In this document: in pieces, positions 29,931 through 39,643 of the stretch
Numbering within the stretch: the first letter of the stretch is position 1
How the letters are laid out: every line of letters begins with the position of its first letter
DNA from: Pedobacter sp. BMA
GTDB taxonomy: Bacteria > Bacteroidota > Bacteroidia > Sphingobacteriales > Sphingobacteriaceae
Length of the DNA stretch: 64,000 nucleotides
Direction: 5' to 3'
NCBI RefSeq assembly: GCF_001027745.1
Contig: NZ_LECU01000003.1
Coordinates: 310,001 to 374,000 of the forward strand
The notes under the pieces: generated by a model
The model's input: only the letters and a program-made list of their open reading frames with translations
Databases searched by the model: none
Told to the model about the DNA's origin: nothing
Translations under genes and position numbers: made by a program

Positions 29931-30773
29931 CTATTTCAAAGCTTTAATAATCGCAATCAAATCTTCATTACCGTAACTTTCCTCTGCCTGCTCAAAAGAT
30001 GCCAATGCGGTTTTCGCCAAAGGCGATTCCAGACCATCATCTTTAGCTAAACGCAAATCCTTTACAATATTTTTTAGTGTAAAGGCCGGCTGGAAGTTGT
30101 CATTCAGTATTGCATCCCCTTTAATTTTGGTAAATACATTACTTATTGCTGCATTGTTAATCAGATTCAGTAAATCTTCAGAACGCACACCATTTTGATT
30201 CGCAAACAAAATCGTTTCAGCTAAACCCTGCGTATATAAAGCAAGTAAAGAGTTGATGGCCAGCTTAGCGTAATTCCCGGCACCGACGGCCCCTACTAAA
30301 ACAGCCATTTTACCCATCGTTTCAAGGATCGGCTTAACACTGTCAAATACGGTTTGATCACCTCCTACCATAATGGCAAGCTGACTGGTTTCGGCTTGCT
30401 TTACACTGCCTGAAACGGGAGCATCGAGATATTCAAAACCAATAGTCTTACATTTTTCACTCATCTCTTTTGAAATTGCTGGCGAAACGGTGCTCATGTT
30501 AATGATCGTTCTTCCGGACGTACTGGCATTTAACAAACCATTTTCACCTTCAAAAACTGCCCTGATGGCCTGATCATCTGTAACCATCACAATCACTACA
30601 TCCGTTTTCTCAATCAACGACTGTGGCGAGGCGGCAACAGTCGCCCCGGATGCTTCAAGTACCGAAGCCTTACCTTCACTCCTGTTATAAACGGTAAGCT
30701 GATATCCTGCTTTTAAAAGTTGTGTGGCCATTGGAACTCCCATGGTGCCTAAACCAATCCATCCTATATTCAT
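29931..30773 (-). CDS. Beta-hydroxyacid dehydrogenase (3-hydroxyisobutyrate/tartronate-semialdehyde reductase family)
   Basis: 280 residues from ATG 30773 (MNIGWIGLGTMG). A longer frame reaches an ATG at 30842, but family members begin at the Rossmann strand, so the shorter start is preferred. The nucleotide-binding GLGTMG is at 7-12, the substrate loop DAPVSGSVKQAE lies near 118-129, and the catalytic Lys is in GNYAKLAINSLL near 170. It oxidises a beta-hydroxyacid with NAD(P), or runs the reverse. The substrate is not determined by sequence. It is divergent from the AlkC-like gene. Confidence 0.88.
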   Translation of the reverse strand: MNIGWIGLGTMGVPMATQLLKAGYQLTVYNRSEGKASVLEASGATVAASPQSLIEKTDVVIVMVTDDQAIRAVFEGENGLLNASTSGRTIINMSTVSPAISKEMSEKCKTIGFEYLDAPVSGSVKQAETSQLAIMVGGDQTVFDSVKPILETMGKMAVLVGAVGAGNYAKLAINSLLALYTQGLAETILFANQNGVRSEDLLNLINNAAISNVFTKIKGDAILNDNFQPAFTLKNIVKDLRLAKDDGLESPLAKTALASFEQAEESYGNEDLIAIIKALK

Positions 30774-30930
30774 TTTGATGCTGCTTTTAGTGATTAACAA
30801 ATTTGAGAAAGAAAATGCTAAAACCTGTAAGGTATGCATCATTTTTAACAGAACAAGTACATTTCAATAAAGCGGAACCTGACACTGAGCAATGTTCAAA
30901 ACAATAATTAAAAAGAAACCCAATATCCAG

Positions 30931-30938
30931 TAAATTTG
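30931..30938 (+). promoter_or_regulatory. Bacteroidota-type -7 box (TAAATTTG) of the AlkC-like gene
   Basis: TAAATTTG fits TAnnTTTG exactly and lies 17 bases before the ATG at 30956. That would give a very short leader. A -33 TTG is not obvious. Confidence 0.4.
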
Positions 30939-30955
30939 ATCGTAAATCCCAGATC

Positions 30956-32059
30956 ATGGCCAGCTTATTAAAAGACCTTTATTCCCATTCTTTCTACGAT
31001 AAATTAAGCGATGCGCTTTCGAAAACAGTGCCGGGATTTGATCAGCAGAAATTCATTGCTAAAATTTTTACTCCTGATTTTCAGTCGAAGGAGTTAAAAG
31101 AACGGATGAAACACACCACTGCTGTGGTGCACCAGTTTCTGACAGACGACTATAGGGAGAATATTCAGCTGATTAAAAAAACAATTGAGCAGCTAAAGCT
31201 GAATGGCGTTGGGGCTGACGGCTTAGCATACATGTTTCTTCCTGATTACCTGGAAACCTATGGTATAGATTTTTTTGAAGAATCTGCAGAAGCCCTGGAA
31301 TTCGTGACCCAGTTTGTAAGCTGCGAATTCGCGGTGAGGCCATTCATTTTAAAATACCAGGATCAAATGATCTGTAGAATGGAGGAATGGTCGTTGCATG
31401 CAAGCCACAAAGTGCGGCGGCTGGCCAGCGAGGGTAGCAGGCCGCGCCTTCCCTGGGCGATGGGCATTCCCTACCTGAAAAAAGATCCTTCATCAATTCT
31501 ACCGATACTGGAGAATTTAAAACAGGATGATTCTGAATATGTGCGAAGAAGTGTTGCCAACAGCTTGAACGATATTGCAAAAGATCATCCTGAGGTTATT
31601 GTTGACATTGCAAAGAAGTGGTCAGGATTAAGTAGCCATACCGACGCGATAATTAAACATGGCAGCAGAACATTATTGAAACAGGGCCATCCAGCTATAC
31701 TGAAACATTATGGTTTAGATGATGACGGCATACTGCTTAGTAATTTCAAACTTCTGACCCCAGTTGTTAAAATTGGCGAACGTCTTCATTTTTCTTTTAC
31801 GATAAAAAATGAAAATCCGGGCGAAAGAAAAGTCAGGCTGGAATATGCTGTGTATTACAAAAAGCAAAATGGTCAGAATACCAAAAAGGTATATAAAATA
31901 TCCGAGCGGCAATACCTGCCGGGATCGGGGATCAACATCACCAGGGCACAAAAATTTGTACTCATTACTACCCGGAAGTTTCATCCCGGGGATCATCAGG
32001 TTTCCATTATTATTAACGGATCTGAAAAGCATAAATTAAGTTTTGAACTTATTGCCTAG
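30956..32059 (+). CDS. AlkC-like DNA alkylation-repair glycosylase with C-terminal Ig-like domain
   Basis: 367 residues. An all-helical HEAT-repeat body (about 1-255) carries the AlkC/AlkD-type hallmarks HKVRRLASEGSRPRLPW (about 150-166) and DDSEYVRRSVANSLNDIAKDHPE (about 190-212). Known relatives excise N3- and N7-alkylpurines without base flipping. Residues about 260-367 form a separate beta-sandwich-like domain, matching the Ig-like extension described for AlkC. Cytoplasmic. It is convergent with the Nudix gene, whose stop overlaps its 3' end by 11 bases. A DNA-repair role is well supported; the exact lesion is not. Confidence 0.88.
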   Translation: MASLLKDLYSHSFYDKLSDALSKTVPGFDQQKFIAKIFTPDFQSKELKERMKHTTAVVHQFLTDDYRENIQLIKKTIEQLKLNGVGADGLAYMFLPDYLETYGIDFFEESAEALEFVTQFVSCEFAVRPFILKYQDQMICRMEEWSLHASHKVRRLASEGSRPRLPWAMGIPYLKKDPSSILPILENLKQDDSEYVRRSVANSLNDIAKDHPEVIVDIAKKWSGLSSHTDAIIKHGSRTLLKQGHPAILKHYGLDDDGILLSNFKLLTPVVKIGERLHFSFTIKNENPGERKVRLEYAVYYKKQNGQNTKKVYKISERQYLPGSGINITRAQKFVLITTRKFHPGDHQVSIIINGSEKHKLSFELIA

Positions 32060-32510
32060 CCCTGATTGCAACAAGTTGATCCAATAGCGGAACCTGCCTG
32101 TCTTTGATGGCCTTGCAGGCATTTTCGTAATTAAACCACTCCCCGCGATCCACTTCAACGAAATCCTGAAACTTTCCTGATTTTGGGGGCCATTCCATTT
32201 CAAAGGTATTACTCTTTACGGTAGACGTGTCTATATCACCCTCCAATGCCCAGCACAATACTTTCTTTCCTCCTTTTTGAATGATGTAATCCAGCTCAAT
32301 AAAATCACCATTAACCTTTGTTCCCACTTCCTCTTCAAACTCCCTGATTGCTGCTTCCAGAGGTCCCTCATTTTTATCCAGTTCCCCTTTGGGAACAGAC
32401 CATACACCAAATTCTTTTTTTGCGAAAATTGGTCCACCCGGATGGATGAGAAAAAACTCCAGTTCTTTATTCGTTTCGCGGAACAGTAAGATACCAGCAC
32501 TTACCCTCAT
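32049..32510 (-). CDS. Nudix hydrolase
   Basis: 153 residues, a single Nudix domain. The Nudix box is intact: G42, E48, R56-E57, E60-E61 and G63 fit GX5EX7REUXEEXGU (GELDKNEGP then AAIREFEEEVGT). An N-terminal AGILLFRE strand and a late WFNYENACKAIKDRQ segment resemble Ap4A/MutT-like hydrolases that clean up nucleoside diphosphate derivatives. It is convergent with the AlkC-like gene and overlaps its end by 11 bases. Confidence 0.9.
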   Translation of the reverse strand: MRVSAGILLFRETNKELEFFLIHPGGPIFAKKEFGVWSVPKGELDKNEGPLEAAIREFEEEVGTKVNGDFIELDYIIQKGGKKVLCWALEGDIDTSTVKSNTFEMEWPPKSGKFQDFVEVDRGEWFNYENACKAIKDRQVPLLDQLVAIRARQ

Positions 32511-32584
32511 ATTACATTCATGTTATATTGTACATCATTGAGACATCCTGATAACAAATAAGCGGGCAAACTGTTCGCTGGCAA

Positions 32585-34537
32585 TTACTGCTTTACAATC
32601 TTAAATTCAGTACGCCTGTTTAGCTGATGTTCGGCAGCGCTGCATTTTATTCCATTAGCACAGTCGTTCAGCAATCTGCGCTCGCCATAACCCATCGCAG
32701 TAATTCTATTCTTATCAATCCCCCTCTCTACAATGTATTTTACAGCGGCATTTGCCCTGCTTTGAGATAACCACTGGTTATACTGGTCATTGCCACGACT
32801 ATCGGTATGTGAGCCCAGCTCGATCCATATTGTAGGATTTTCCTGCATCATTTTCACGAGCTTATTTAACTCAATGGCGGCATCAGGCCTGATGTTAAAT
32901 TTATCGAAATCGTAATAAATGTTTTCCAAACGAATTGGCTTATCCAAAACGATTTTTTCGAGATAAAGATCCTTATGTATTTCCGTTGAAGCGGCTAATT
33001 CTACCGTCGATATTTTAGTTGCATCACTTCTGAAACCTGTTTTATCGGCGACTAGATTATAATTGGATATTGCGTCCAGGTTAAATCTAAAGGTTCCGTT
33101 TTCATCTGTCTGTATTTTTAAAGTCCGTCCGTCTGTTTTAGTAAGTGTTGCAATGGCATCCCCTAAAGGCTGGCGACTGAGTTTATCGAAAACCCTTCCA
33201 CTGAGTTTGAAGGCAAACACCTGCTGCTCTTCGAAGCGATAGATATCGTCGCTTCCCAATCCTCCGTTTCGGTTAGAACTGAGATAGCCACTTTTGGGGC
33301 CCGATTTGATATATGCAAAATCATCCTGTGGTGAGTTGCCTGGATAGCCCAGATTCTTTGCTGCCGAAAATTTACCTTCAATAAGTTGTGATTCAAATAT
33401 ATCGAGTCCCCCCATCCCGATTCTTCCGTCGGTACTGAAATAAAAATAATTATTATAAAAATAAGGGGTCCGTTCGTTTCCTTCCGTATTGATATCCATC
33501 AGGTTTACCGGAAGCTCCCATTCGCCGGCATTCGTTTTTTTGCTCAGGTAAATGTCTGTACCGCCTTTACCTCCCTTCATGTTCGATACAAAATATAAAC
33601 TATTTCCATCAGGGCTAATAAATGGATCGCCTAGGGAGTATTCGTTTACCCGGTTGAATTTAAAAGGTACTGGTGCCGACCACTTTCCCGAGGCATTCTG
33701 TTTGCTCGAGAATATCTCTACGTTTACCGTGGCCAGCTTACCGCTGACATAAACAGGTTTCTGAGGGATTTTGGTTACCGTAAAATACATTTCCAGTCCA
33801 TCTGACGTAAAACTTGCGGGTCCTAAATGGTAGGCGGTATTGGCATCTACAGGAAATAACTGAAGGTTCCCCGCGCTGTTTACTGAATAAAGCTTGAGGT
33901 AGGCATTCCCTGTCCAGCCATACACTGTTTTATCAGGTCGTTTGGCTCCATCAAAAACCAGGAATGGTATTTGCGACATTGAGCCATTGGCAACATTTCC
34001 CCGATCGGAAGCAAATGTTAAAGTATTGTTGTGCAGAAAGGCACCCCAATCTGATTGGGGAGAATTTAGCTTTCCCTGGTTTGAAACAATGGTTCTTGTT
34101 GGATTCTGCATCCAAATCAGTGATGAATCGCAGCTCAAAAGCCAGGTGTTGTTTTGGGTAGCAGCGGAATCTTTATTCAATTCTTTATACTTTCTATAAG
34201 CCTGTTTGGCCTCAGCATATTTCGCATTTTGCTGGAGTGCCCGGGCATAGTGCAGTACATTTTCAGGATGAGTATCTGGCATGCCGGCAGTAATAGCATA
34301 CCAGCTTTCGGTTTGTGTATAGTTGCCTGTAAACGCGTAACATTCACCAAGCCGCTCAGCCGCATACAGAGTTGGTTTCTTTTTATATGCCTGCTCATAA
34401 AAATCAATTGCTTTCTTAAAGTTGTACAACTGGTATTGCGCATCAGCTTCTTTAAGCATGTACTGTGCATGGCTTCTGCTTAATTGTACCGCAACAAAGA
34501 TTACCGTAATCAAGAGCAGCTTTAGATATTTGATCAT
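32585..34537 (-). CDS. PorE-like TPR/PD40/CarboxypepD/OmpA protein
   Basis: 650 residues. Signal peptide (about 1-25, ending SHAQ), TPR helices (about 28-130), PD40/WD40 propeller repeats (about 170-425, e.g. GDPFISPDGNSLYFVSN and ERTPYFYNNYFYFSTDGRIG), a CarboxypepD_reg-like beta domain (about 445-520) and a C-terminal OmpA domain (about 535-650, IELGSHTDSRG with a YN-x-x-LS-x-x-RA block). The OmpA part should bind peptidoglycan. The domain order equals that of PorE of the type IX secretion system, but Bacteroidota carry several such proteins and no PorP-like gene lies beside it, so the T9SS role is uncertain. Confidence 0.85.
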   Translation of the reverse strand: MIKYLKLLLITVIFVAVQLSRSHAQYMLKEADAQYQLYNFKKAIDFYEQAYKKKPTLYAAERLGECYAFTGNYTQTESWYAITAGMPDTHPENVLHYARALQQNAKYAEAKQAYRKYKELNKDSAATQNNTWLLSCDSSLIWMQNPTRTIVSNQGKLNSPQSDWGAFLHNNTLTFASDRGNVANGSMSQIPFLVFDGAKRPDKTVYGWTGNAYLKLYSVNSAGNLQLFPVDANTAYHLGPASFTSDGLEMYFTVTKIPQKPVYVSGKLATVNVEIFSSKQNASGKWSAPVPFKFNRVNEYSLGDPFISPDGNSLYFVSNMKGGKGGTDIYLSKKTNAGEWELPVNLMDINTEGNERTPYFYNNYFYFSTDGRIGMGGLDIFESQLIEGKFSAAKNLGYPGNSPQDDFAYIKSGPKSGYLSSNRNGGLGSDDIYRFEEQQVFAFKLSGRVFDKLSRQPLGDAIATLTKTDGRTLKIQTDENGTFRFNLDAISNYNLVADKTGFRSDATKISTVELAASTEIHKDLYLEKIVLDKPIRLENIYYDFDKFNIRPDAAIELNKLVKMMQENPTIWIELGSHTDSRGNDQYNQWLSQSRANAAVKYIVERGIDKNRITAMGYGERRLLNDCANGIKCSAAEHQLNRRTEFKIVKQ

Positions 34538-34732
34538 TAATCAATGATTTATGTTTGTCCGAAAGCCTTATAGTGTAGCAATAAGGCACATCTGTTTGGT
34601 TCAAACATAAATTCAAAAATCAATCCAATCGGGCAATCAACTTACGAACTACATCTTCAGCATATTATGTAGAATAAAATCCACTTAAAAATAAAAAACG
34701 GGGATTTAATTACTCTTTCACTGACGTCGGGA

Positions 34733-34771
34733 CAAAAAAATACCCATCAGACTTTATGCATCTATGGGTAT
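34733..34771 (-). terminator. Rho-independent terminator of the 63-residue gene
   Basis: On the minus strand ATACCCAT (34771-34764) pairs with ATGGGTAT (34747-34740) and is followed by a run of T (plus-strand A run at 34734-34740). It lies 55 bases after the stop of the small gene at 34827 and supports that gene as a transcribed unit. The rest of 34538-34826 shows nothing else. Confidence 0.7.
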
Positions 34772-34826
34772 GAAAATTAATTTGAAGGTATTTGAAAAAG
34801 CAAACACCTGAATACAAAAGTTTTTA

Positions 34827-35018
34827 TTACAACAAACCGTACAAACCGCTTGCGTAGCTTCTCAATGAAGATGATACCGTCTTCATTTTTTCTGGTGAAG
34901 GACCATTCACCTTATACGCTTCCGGATGTAGCTCTAATGGCTGTTCCTGACGCTCCTCCACACTACTTTTATTGGTAAGTGCTGCATTTTGCTCTTCGCT
35001 TATTTTTAATGGTGCCAT
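34827..35018 (-). CDS. 63-residue hydrophilic protein with Ser/Tyr-rich C-terminus
   Basis: Starts MAPLKISEEQNAAL, is charged and Glu/Gln-rich for about 45 residues, and ends SSSLRSYASGLYGLL. No signal peptide, no Cys, no recognised domain. It is a single gene with its own terminator (34733-34771) and an ATG in a clear frame. The acidic front and short, less polar tail recall the leader-core shape of some peptide precursors, but no modification enzyme is nearby, so I leave it as an uncharacterised small protein. Confidence 0.6.
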   Translation of the reverse strand: MAPLKISEEQNAALTNKSSVEERQEQPLELHPEAYKVNGPSPEKMKTVSSSLRSYASGLYGLL

Positions 35019-35134
35019 GACGTAAATGTTTTATATATCCACAACATGGCATTTTAAATTTTGTTTTAGCGCTAAAGTGAAAAAAATGAATTTTAGTAAA
35101 AACACCTGCACGTTTCACCAGAAGTATTAAACAC

Positions 35135-37216
35135 TTATTCCATGGCAGATATCCAGTTCTCAGTGCTGCTGCGTTTTATTGGTGTAGCTGAGGCAACAAT
35201 CTTGAGCACACCGCCCGCATTGATATCATCCTGCGTAATATAGTTTTTGTGGTATTCCTTTCCATTTAAGTATACCGCTTTAATGTATTTGTTATTAAGG
35301 CTGAAGTTTTCGGTTTCGATCTTAAAGCGCTTTCCATTCGGTAATGTATAAGACAAAGACGGAAAAAGTGGAACATTCAGGTAATACACCGGCCATCCCA
35401 CGCATGCAGGAGAAAAGCCGCTTGCGGTAAAAACATACCAGGCACTCATGGCGCCGGCATCATCATCCATTGTTCTCAGATATGCCTGCGGTTCGTTTTT
35501 ATAAATCTTTCCAATGAATGAACCAATGCCACGGCTGTTATCATTAAAGTAGTTCTGTATCACAGTATCTGCGGCCAGCTGGTGCATCCAGTATTGCGAT
35601 TTATATCCTGCTTTAGTAACATTATACATTAAAGGAACCTGCAAATCCGGCTCATTGGCATGATTGTATAAATCTCGCTCAAAAAACTCATCTAATTTCG
35701 CCAGGTAAGCTTGTTCTCCCCCATCCAATTCAATCAAGCCCTTAAAATCGTAAGGAACAAACCACCTGTATTGCCAGATGGTTCCCTGGTACAATCCACG
35801 TGCCTGCATCCGGTCAACATCATTTTTATTCAGGTCTTTAAAATCCTTGTTCCAGTACTTTTTATATTCGAGGGCTTTGTTTTTATAGTAATCCGACTTG
35901 TCTTTATTCTTCAGAACTTTAAAGATTTCAGAAAGTGCCCAATTATCGTAACTCGATTCGAGGGCTTTATCGGGCGATTTATAATCAAGCCCTTCAATTT
36001 CTTTTACCAGAGAATCGGTAATGGAAGCAAAATCCACAGGGAAACCTTTGCGGTAAGCATCAAGCAGGACAACAATGGCGTGTTCCGAACGTACCGTATT
36101 TGAGGGTTCTTTCTGCGTAGCATAATCTTTTTTTCCGGAATTGTAAAGATCGGCAATAGAGGTAACCATACCAGCAAAACGATCCTGTGCAATCAACGAG
36201 AGCAGGGGCAGCTGGGTACGATAATTGTCCCAGATTGCCCATCCGTTATAACGGATTTGTTTATCTTTTTTCAACTCTCCTTTTGTGTTTCTGTACTCAC
36301 CACTTTCCTCAGAGATGACGTAAGGTGATTGCATGGTACGATATAGCAGGGAATAAAATAATTTAGCACTATCCATGTTCCCGCTCACTGCAATTTTAGA
36401 AAGGCTGATATTCCAGTCTGCGCTGCTTTGCAATTTAAGCCGTGGCAACGCATTGTGATTAATAGATTTTTTCGCAGCTTCGGCACTTACCGAGGAAAGC
36501 GCGATATTGATCTCAGCTTTGCTATCAACTGATTTCAATTTTATGATGAGTTTATGATCAGATAACTTTTCCCAGGTTGCATTTCCGGTCACTTCCAGTT
36601 CATAGTAAATTCTGTATTTCCCGGCACCGCAGGTGGTTCTCGACTCAATCCAGCCGCTCACGTTCCCCCCATTCACAACATGCTCTTCAGCAACGAAAGC
36701 GCCATTAAAGGCATAGCCCAGATCCAGATAAATTCCTTTTTCACCGGCTGGGAATTGATAAAGGTGTTTCCCGGCATTTTTTAAAACCGCAAAACTGGCT
36801 TTAATCTTATTTTCAAACCCAACTTCATAATATCCTGGCGAAGCCATTTCTGTAGATTTGATTAAAACAGACTGAGTCGGATCATGGCCTAAGAATGGCT
36901 TGATGAAAATATTTCCACCCGAGCCCTGGCAGCCGACGCCTTCAAAACGGTTATGAGTGAAACCTTCGAATTTCTTTGCCAGATACTCGTAGCCGGTATG
37001 GGTTTTGGGATAGGTTTGAGGACCAATGCTGAGCATGCTGAACGGGTAAGATGCCGCAGGCGACATTTGTCCGTGATCGCCGGAAGAGCCCAGAAAAACA
37101 TTGACCAGATCAACCGGCCGTTTATCTCTAATTGAAAATGTGGTAGTGTTCGATTGCGCTAAAACGTTTAACTTTAAAAGTAATGATAGGGCAATGATGC
37201 TGATGGAAAATTTCAT
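35135..37216 (-). CDS. GH92-family glycoside hydrolase (alpha-mannosidase-like)
   Basis: 693 residues, near the family's length, with a signal peptide (1-20, ending VLAQ). N-terminal beta-sandwich (about 30-250) with VNVFLGSSGDHG and FEGFTHNRFEGVG, then the helical catalytic barrel with AIWDNYRTQLPLL, HANEPDLQVPLMYN (about 520-535) and DDDAGAMSAWYVF (about 585-597). GH92 enzymes are calcium-dependent exo-alpha-mannosidases. The last motif has A where the members I know have Q (D-x-GQMSAWY), and the N-terminal loop is EGVGCQGSGG; this looks like a divergent branch whose linkage specificity may differ. Single gene. Confidence 0.88.
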   Translation of the reverse strand: MKFSISIIALSLLLKLNVLAQSNTTTFSIRDKRPVDLVNVFLGSSGDHGQMSPAASYPFSMLSIGPQTYPKTHTGYEYLAKKFEGFTHNRFEGVGCQGSGGNIFIKPFLGHDPTQSVLIKSTEMASPGYYEVGFENKIKASFAVLKNAGKHLYQFPAGEKGIYLDLGYAFNGAFVAEEHVVNGGNVSGWIESRTTCGAGKYRIYYELEVTGNATWEKLSDHKLIIKLKSVDSKAEINIALSSVSAEAAKKSINHNALPRLKLQSSADWNISLSKIAVSGNMDSAKLFYSLLYRTMQSPYVISEESGEYRNTKGELKKDKQIRYNGWAIWDNYRTQLPLLSLIAQDRFAGMVTSIADLYNSGKKDYATQKEPSNTVRSEHAIVVLLDAYRKGFPVDFASITDSLVKEIEGLDYKSPDKALESSYDNWALSEIFKVLKNKDKSDYYKNKALEYKKYWNKDFKDLNKNDVDRMQARGLYQGTIWQYRWFVPYDFKGLIELDGGEQAYLAKLDEFFERDLYNHANEPDLQVPLMYNVTKAGYKSQYWMHQLAADTVIQNYFNDNSRGIGSFIGKIYKNEPQAYLRTMDDDAGAMSAWYVFTASGFSPACVGWPVYYLNVPLFPSLSYTLPNGKRFKIETENFSLNNKYIKAVYLNGKEYHKNYITQDDINAGGVLKIVASATPIKRSSTENWISAME

Positions 37217-37323
37217 TGTATTTGTGTGATCGATATTGTAGTGGCCTAAATTACCAATTTAAGGTTAAGTAAAAGTTATGTTTTACCTTCTTTACAAATG
37301 CGCTTATCAAACCGTCATGAAAT

Positions 37324-37360
37324 AAAAAAGACCATTCCGTTTTGGGAATGGTCTTTTTTT
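37324..37360 (-). terminator. Rho-independent terminator of the PIG-L/SSS/DUF2911 operon
   Basis: AAAAAAGACCATTCC (37324-37338) pairs with GGAATGGTCTTTTTT (37345-37359) around GTTTTG. It lies 42 bases after the DUF2911 stop on the minus strand. A-runs and T-runs on both sides make it strong. Confidence 0.85.
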
Positions 37361-37401
37361 TGAAAATAGCTTATCGCTTATTATTGAACATATTTTGTCG
37401 C

Positions 37402-37926
37402 TTATTTTATAGCAACCGGAACAGAAACTTTATCCCAGTCTAAAGAGAACCCAGATTTAGTAATTTTGTAAACCAGGCGCTCCTGTGTAGCTTTTAAAGC
37501 CTTTGTTTTTACCTCTACACGCAATACATCTTTAGCTTCTTCGTATTTGTATGCGCCCCATTGTTTTGGTTCCTTGTTAAAAATTGCTGTCCATACACCA
37601 CTTTCCTTTGGAATCAGAAAAAAGCTATATTTACCTGCAGCAAGTGGCTTACCTTCTACTACAATATCTTTGTCTGTTTCGAAGGTAGTAGCCTCGTTTG
37701 CACCTGCGCGCCAAACTTTATCATAAGCCTCTAAACCACCCCAGATTTTGCGGCCTTTTACTGCCGGACTGCTGTAGTTAATGGTGATGGTAGCTCCTTT
37801 TATCTTTCCCGTTGCTGTTGCAGCTGGGCTCGGCTTTGGCTGTGCAGCATCCTGAGCCATCGCACTTACAGAAATGGTAACTGCGGTAAAAAGCATGGTA
37901 ATCGATTTAATCATTTTCATAGTCAT
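37402..37926 (-). CDS. DUF2911-family exported protein
   Basis: 174 residues, signal peptide about 1-25 (ending AMAQ); ATGs at 37926, 37920 and 37914 are alternatives. Signature: [19 protein letters not shown] (about 48-66), [17 protein letters not shown] (about 72-88) and [14 protein letters not shown] (about 95-108). DUF2911 proteins are small beta-rich periplasmic or surface proteins in Bacteroidota of unknown function. It is the last gene of a four-gene operon (25 bases after the symporter) and is followed by a strong terminator. Confidence 0.88.
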   Translation of the reverse strand: MTMKMIKSITMLFTAVTISVSAMAQDAAQPKPSPAATATGKIKGATITINYSSPAVKGRKIWGGLEAYDKVWRAGANEATTFETDKDIVVEGKPLAAGKYSFFLIPKESGVWTAIFNKEPKQWGAYKYEEAKDVLRVEVKTKALKATQERLVYKITKSGFSLDWDKVSVPVAIK

Positions 37927-37951
37927 ATTATCTGTATTTGTTGTTTTGAGT

Positions 37952-39643
37952 TTACGAAATTAATGCTTTGGGACGATAAAATAATAATCCTAAAGTCGAA
38001 AAAAGAATTACCGCACCGGCACCTATTACATTTAGCCACAGGAACGACACTACATCAAACTCATAAACGGCAATTACAGCAATTTCTGATAGTACCGCTG
38101 AAATAAAAACCAGGGGACCGTCTATCTTCTTATAATAAAATGCGACAAGAAAAATTCCGAGTATCGGTCCGTAAAACAGCGAGCCGAGTACGTTCACTGC
38201 CTCTATAAGTGAACCCATCTGTGTGGCAAACATCGCAACTGCGATTGAGAATATCCCCCAGCCTAAAGTATGAAGTCTGCTGTATCTCAATTCGGTTTCA
38301 TCATCTACACCATTTTTTCTGAAAATGAGATGAACATCTTTCAATGAACATGCTGCAAGCGAATTTAAAGCCGCTGATATTGACCCCCAGCTGGCGAGAA
38401 AGATGACGGCAAACAGTAAACCAATCATTCCAATGGGGAGGTTATTTTTTACGAAATACAAAAAGATGTAGTTGGTATCGGTTTTTTCGGCATTAAGTGC
38501 AGAATCATTGATTGCTTGTTCAACTTTTCCATGTAAATCCCTAATGCTTTGCTGGGTAATCTTAAAGTCCTGTATGGCTTGGTTTAGTGTAGTCGACTGA
38601 TTTTTACGTTGGGCCAGAATAGCTTTGGATTGGGTGTTAAATGCAGCCTCCAGTTTGCCGTGTTCTCTCTCAAAACCCTGCGCCTTTTCGGGCTGTGTCT
38701 CTTTCAGCAAGCTGTAGGCGCGTTCATTAAAATAAACGGGCGCTGGTTTCAATGAAAAGAAAACAAATAAAAGCGCACCAATTAATAAGATTGCAAACTG
38801 CATCGGTATTTTTACCAGTCCATTGAGTAATAAACCCATTTTTGCATTCGTATTATCCTTTGCTGTGATATACCGGCCTACCTGACTCTGATCTGTTCCA
38901 AAGTATGAAAGCGCCAGAAAAAAACCACCAATCATCCCGCTCCATATATTGTATTTATCTTTCCAATCAAACTCAGTAGTAATCACATTGAGTTTACCTG
39001 ACTTACCTGCCAGGTAAAGTGCATCTGAAAAATTAACACCTTCAGGCATGCGCTGTACCAATAAGAAGCCTGCAAAAGCCATGGTTGCCAAAATAATCAC
39101 AAACTGAAGTTTTTGAGTATGGGCGATGGCTTTCGCTCCGCCAACATAAGTATAGATGAGCAGTATTCCGCCGGTGAGTACATTGGTTAAATAAATGTTC
39201 CAGTTTAATACACTGGAGAGAATGATACTTGGCGCATAAATACTGATTCCGGTTGAAAGGCCCCGCGAGAAAAGAAAGAGCAGGGAAGTTAACACCCTCG
39301 TCTTCTTATCAAAGCGTTGTTCCAGATACTCGTAAGCAGTATATACATTTAAACGCTGAAAAATCGGGATGAAAGTGATGCAGATGACGATCATCGCCAA
39401 TGGCAGTCCGAAATAATACTGCACAAACCGCATCCCATCAGTATAAGCCTGACCCGGAGCGGAAAGAAAGGTGATTGCGCTGGCCTGGGTGGCCATAATG
39501 CCTAACAGTACAATGTACCAGGGCATTTTATTATCTGCCTTTAAATAAGACGCATTGCTTTTTTGTCCGCGCCCAATATATACCCCGTAAACCACAACGG
39601 CAAGTAAGGTAAACAGCAAAACTGCCCAGTCGAAGTTGCTCAT
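37952..39643 (-). CDS. Sodium:solute symporter (SSS family)
   Basis: 563 residues, about 13-14 membrane segments. N-terminal [20 protein letters not shown] is a typical SSS loop; TM2 has [20 protein letters not shown], and TM5-6 [15 protein letters not shown] hydrophilic, Gln/Glu-rich loop of about 90 residues (about 300-390) interrupts the core and is likely helical. It imports a small organic solute with sodium. Its ATG overlaps the stop of a 34-residue membrane peptide by four bases (ATGA), so the peptide may be a subunit. Substrate unknown; the PIG-L partner suggests an acylated or amino sugar or a conjugate. Confidence 0.92.
   Translation of the reverse strand: MSNFDWAVLLFTLLAVVVYGVYIGRGQKSNASYLKADNKMPWYIVLLGIMATQASAITFLSAPGQAYTDGMRFVQYYFGLPLAMIVICITFIPIFQRLNVYTAYEYLEQRFDKKTRVLTSLLFLFSRGLSTGISIYAPSIILSSVLNWNIYLTNVLTGGILLIYTYVGGAKAIAHTQKLQFVIILATMAFAGFLLVQRMPEGVNFSDALYLAGKSGKLNVITTEFDWKDKYNIWSGMIGGFFLALSYFGTDQSQVGRYITAKDNTNAKMGLLLNGLVKIPMQFAILLIGALLFVFFSLKPAPVYFNERAYSLLKETQPEKAQGFEREHGKLEAAFNTQSKAILAQRKNQSTTLNQAIQDFKITQQSIRDLHGKVEQAINDSALNAEKTDTNYIFLYFVKNNLPIGMIGLLFAVIFLASWGSISAALNSLAACSLKDVHLIFRKNGVDDETELRYSRLHTLGWGIFSIAVAMFATQMGSLIEAVNVLGSLFYGPILGIFLVAFYYKKIDGPLVFISAVLSEIAVIAVYEFDVVSFLWLNVIGAGAVILFSTLGLLFYRPKALIS

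Noticed and set aside
30774..30842. Longer start of the dehydrogenase
   Set aside because: Family members begin at the Rossmann GxGxxG strand; the extension is non-homologous.
34538..34732. A tRNA or small RNA upstream of the terminator
   Set aside because: No cloverleaf or conserved stem seen; the only hairpin is explained as a terminator.
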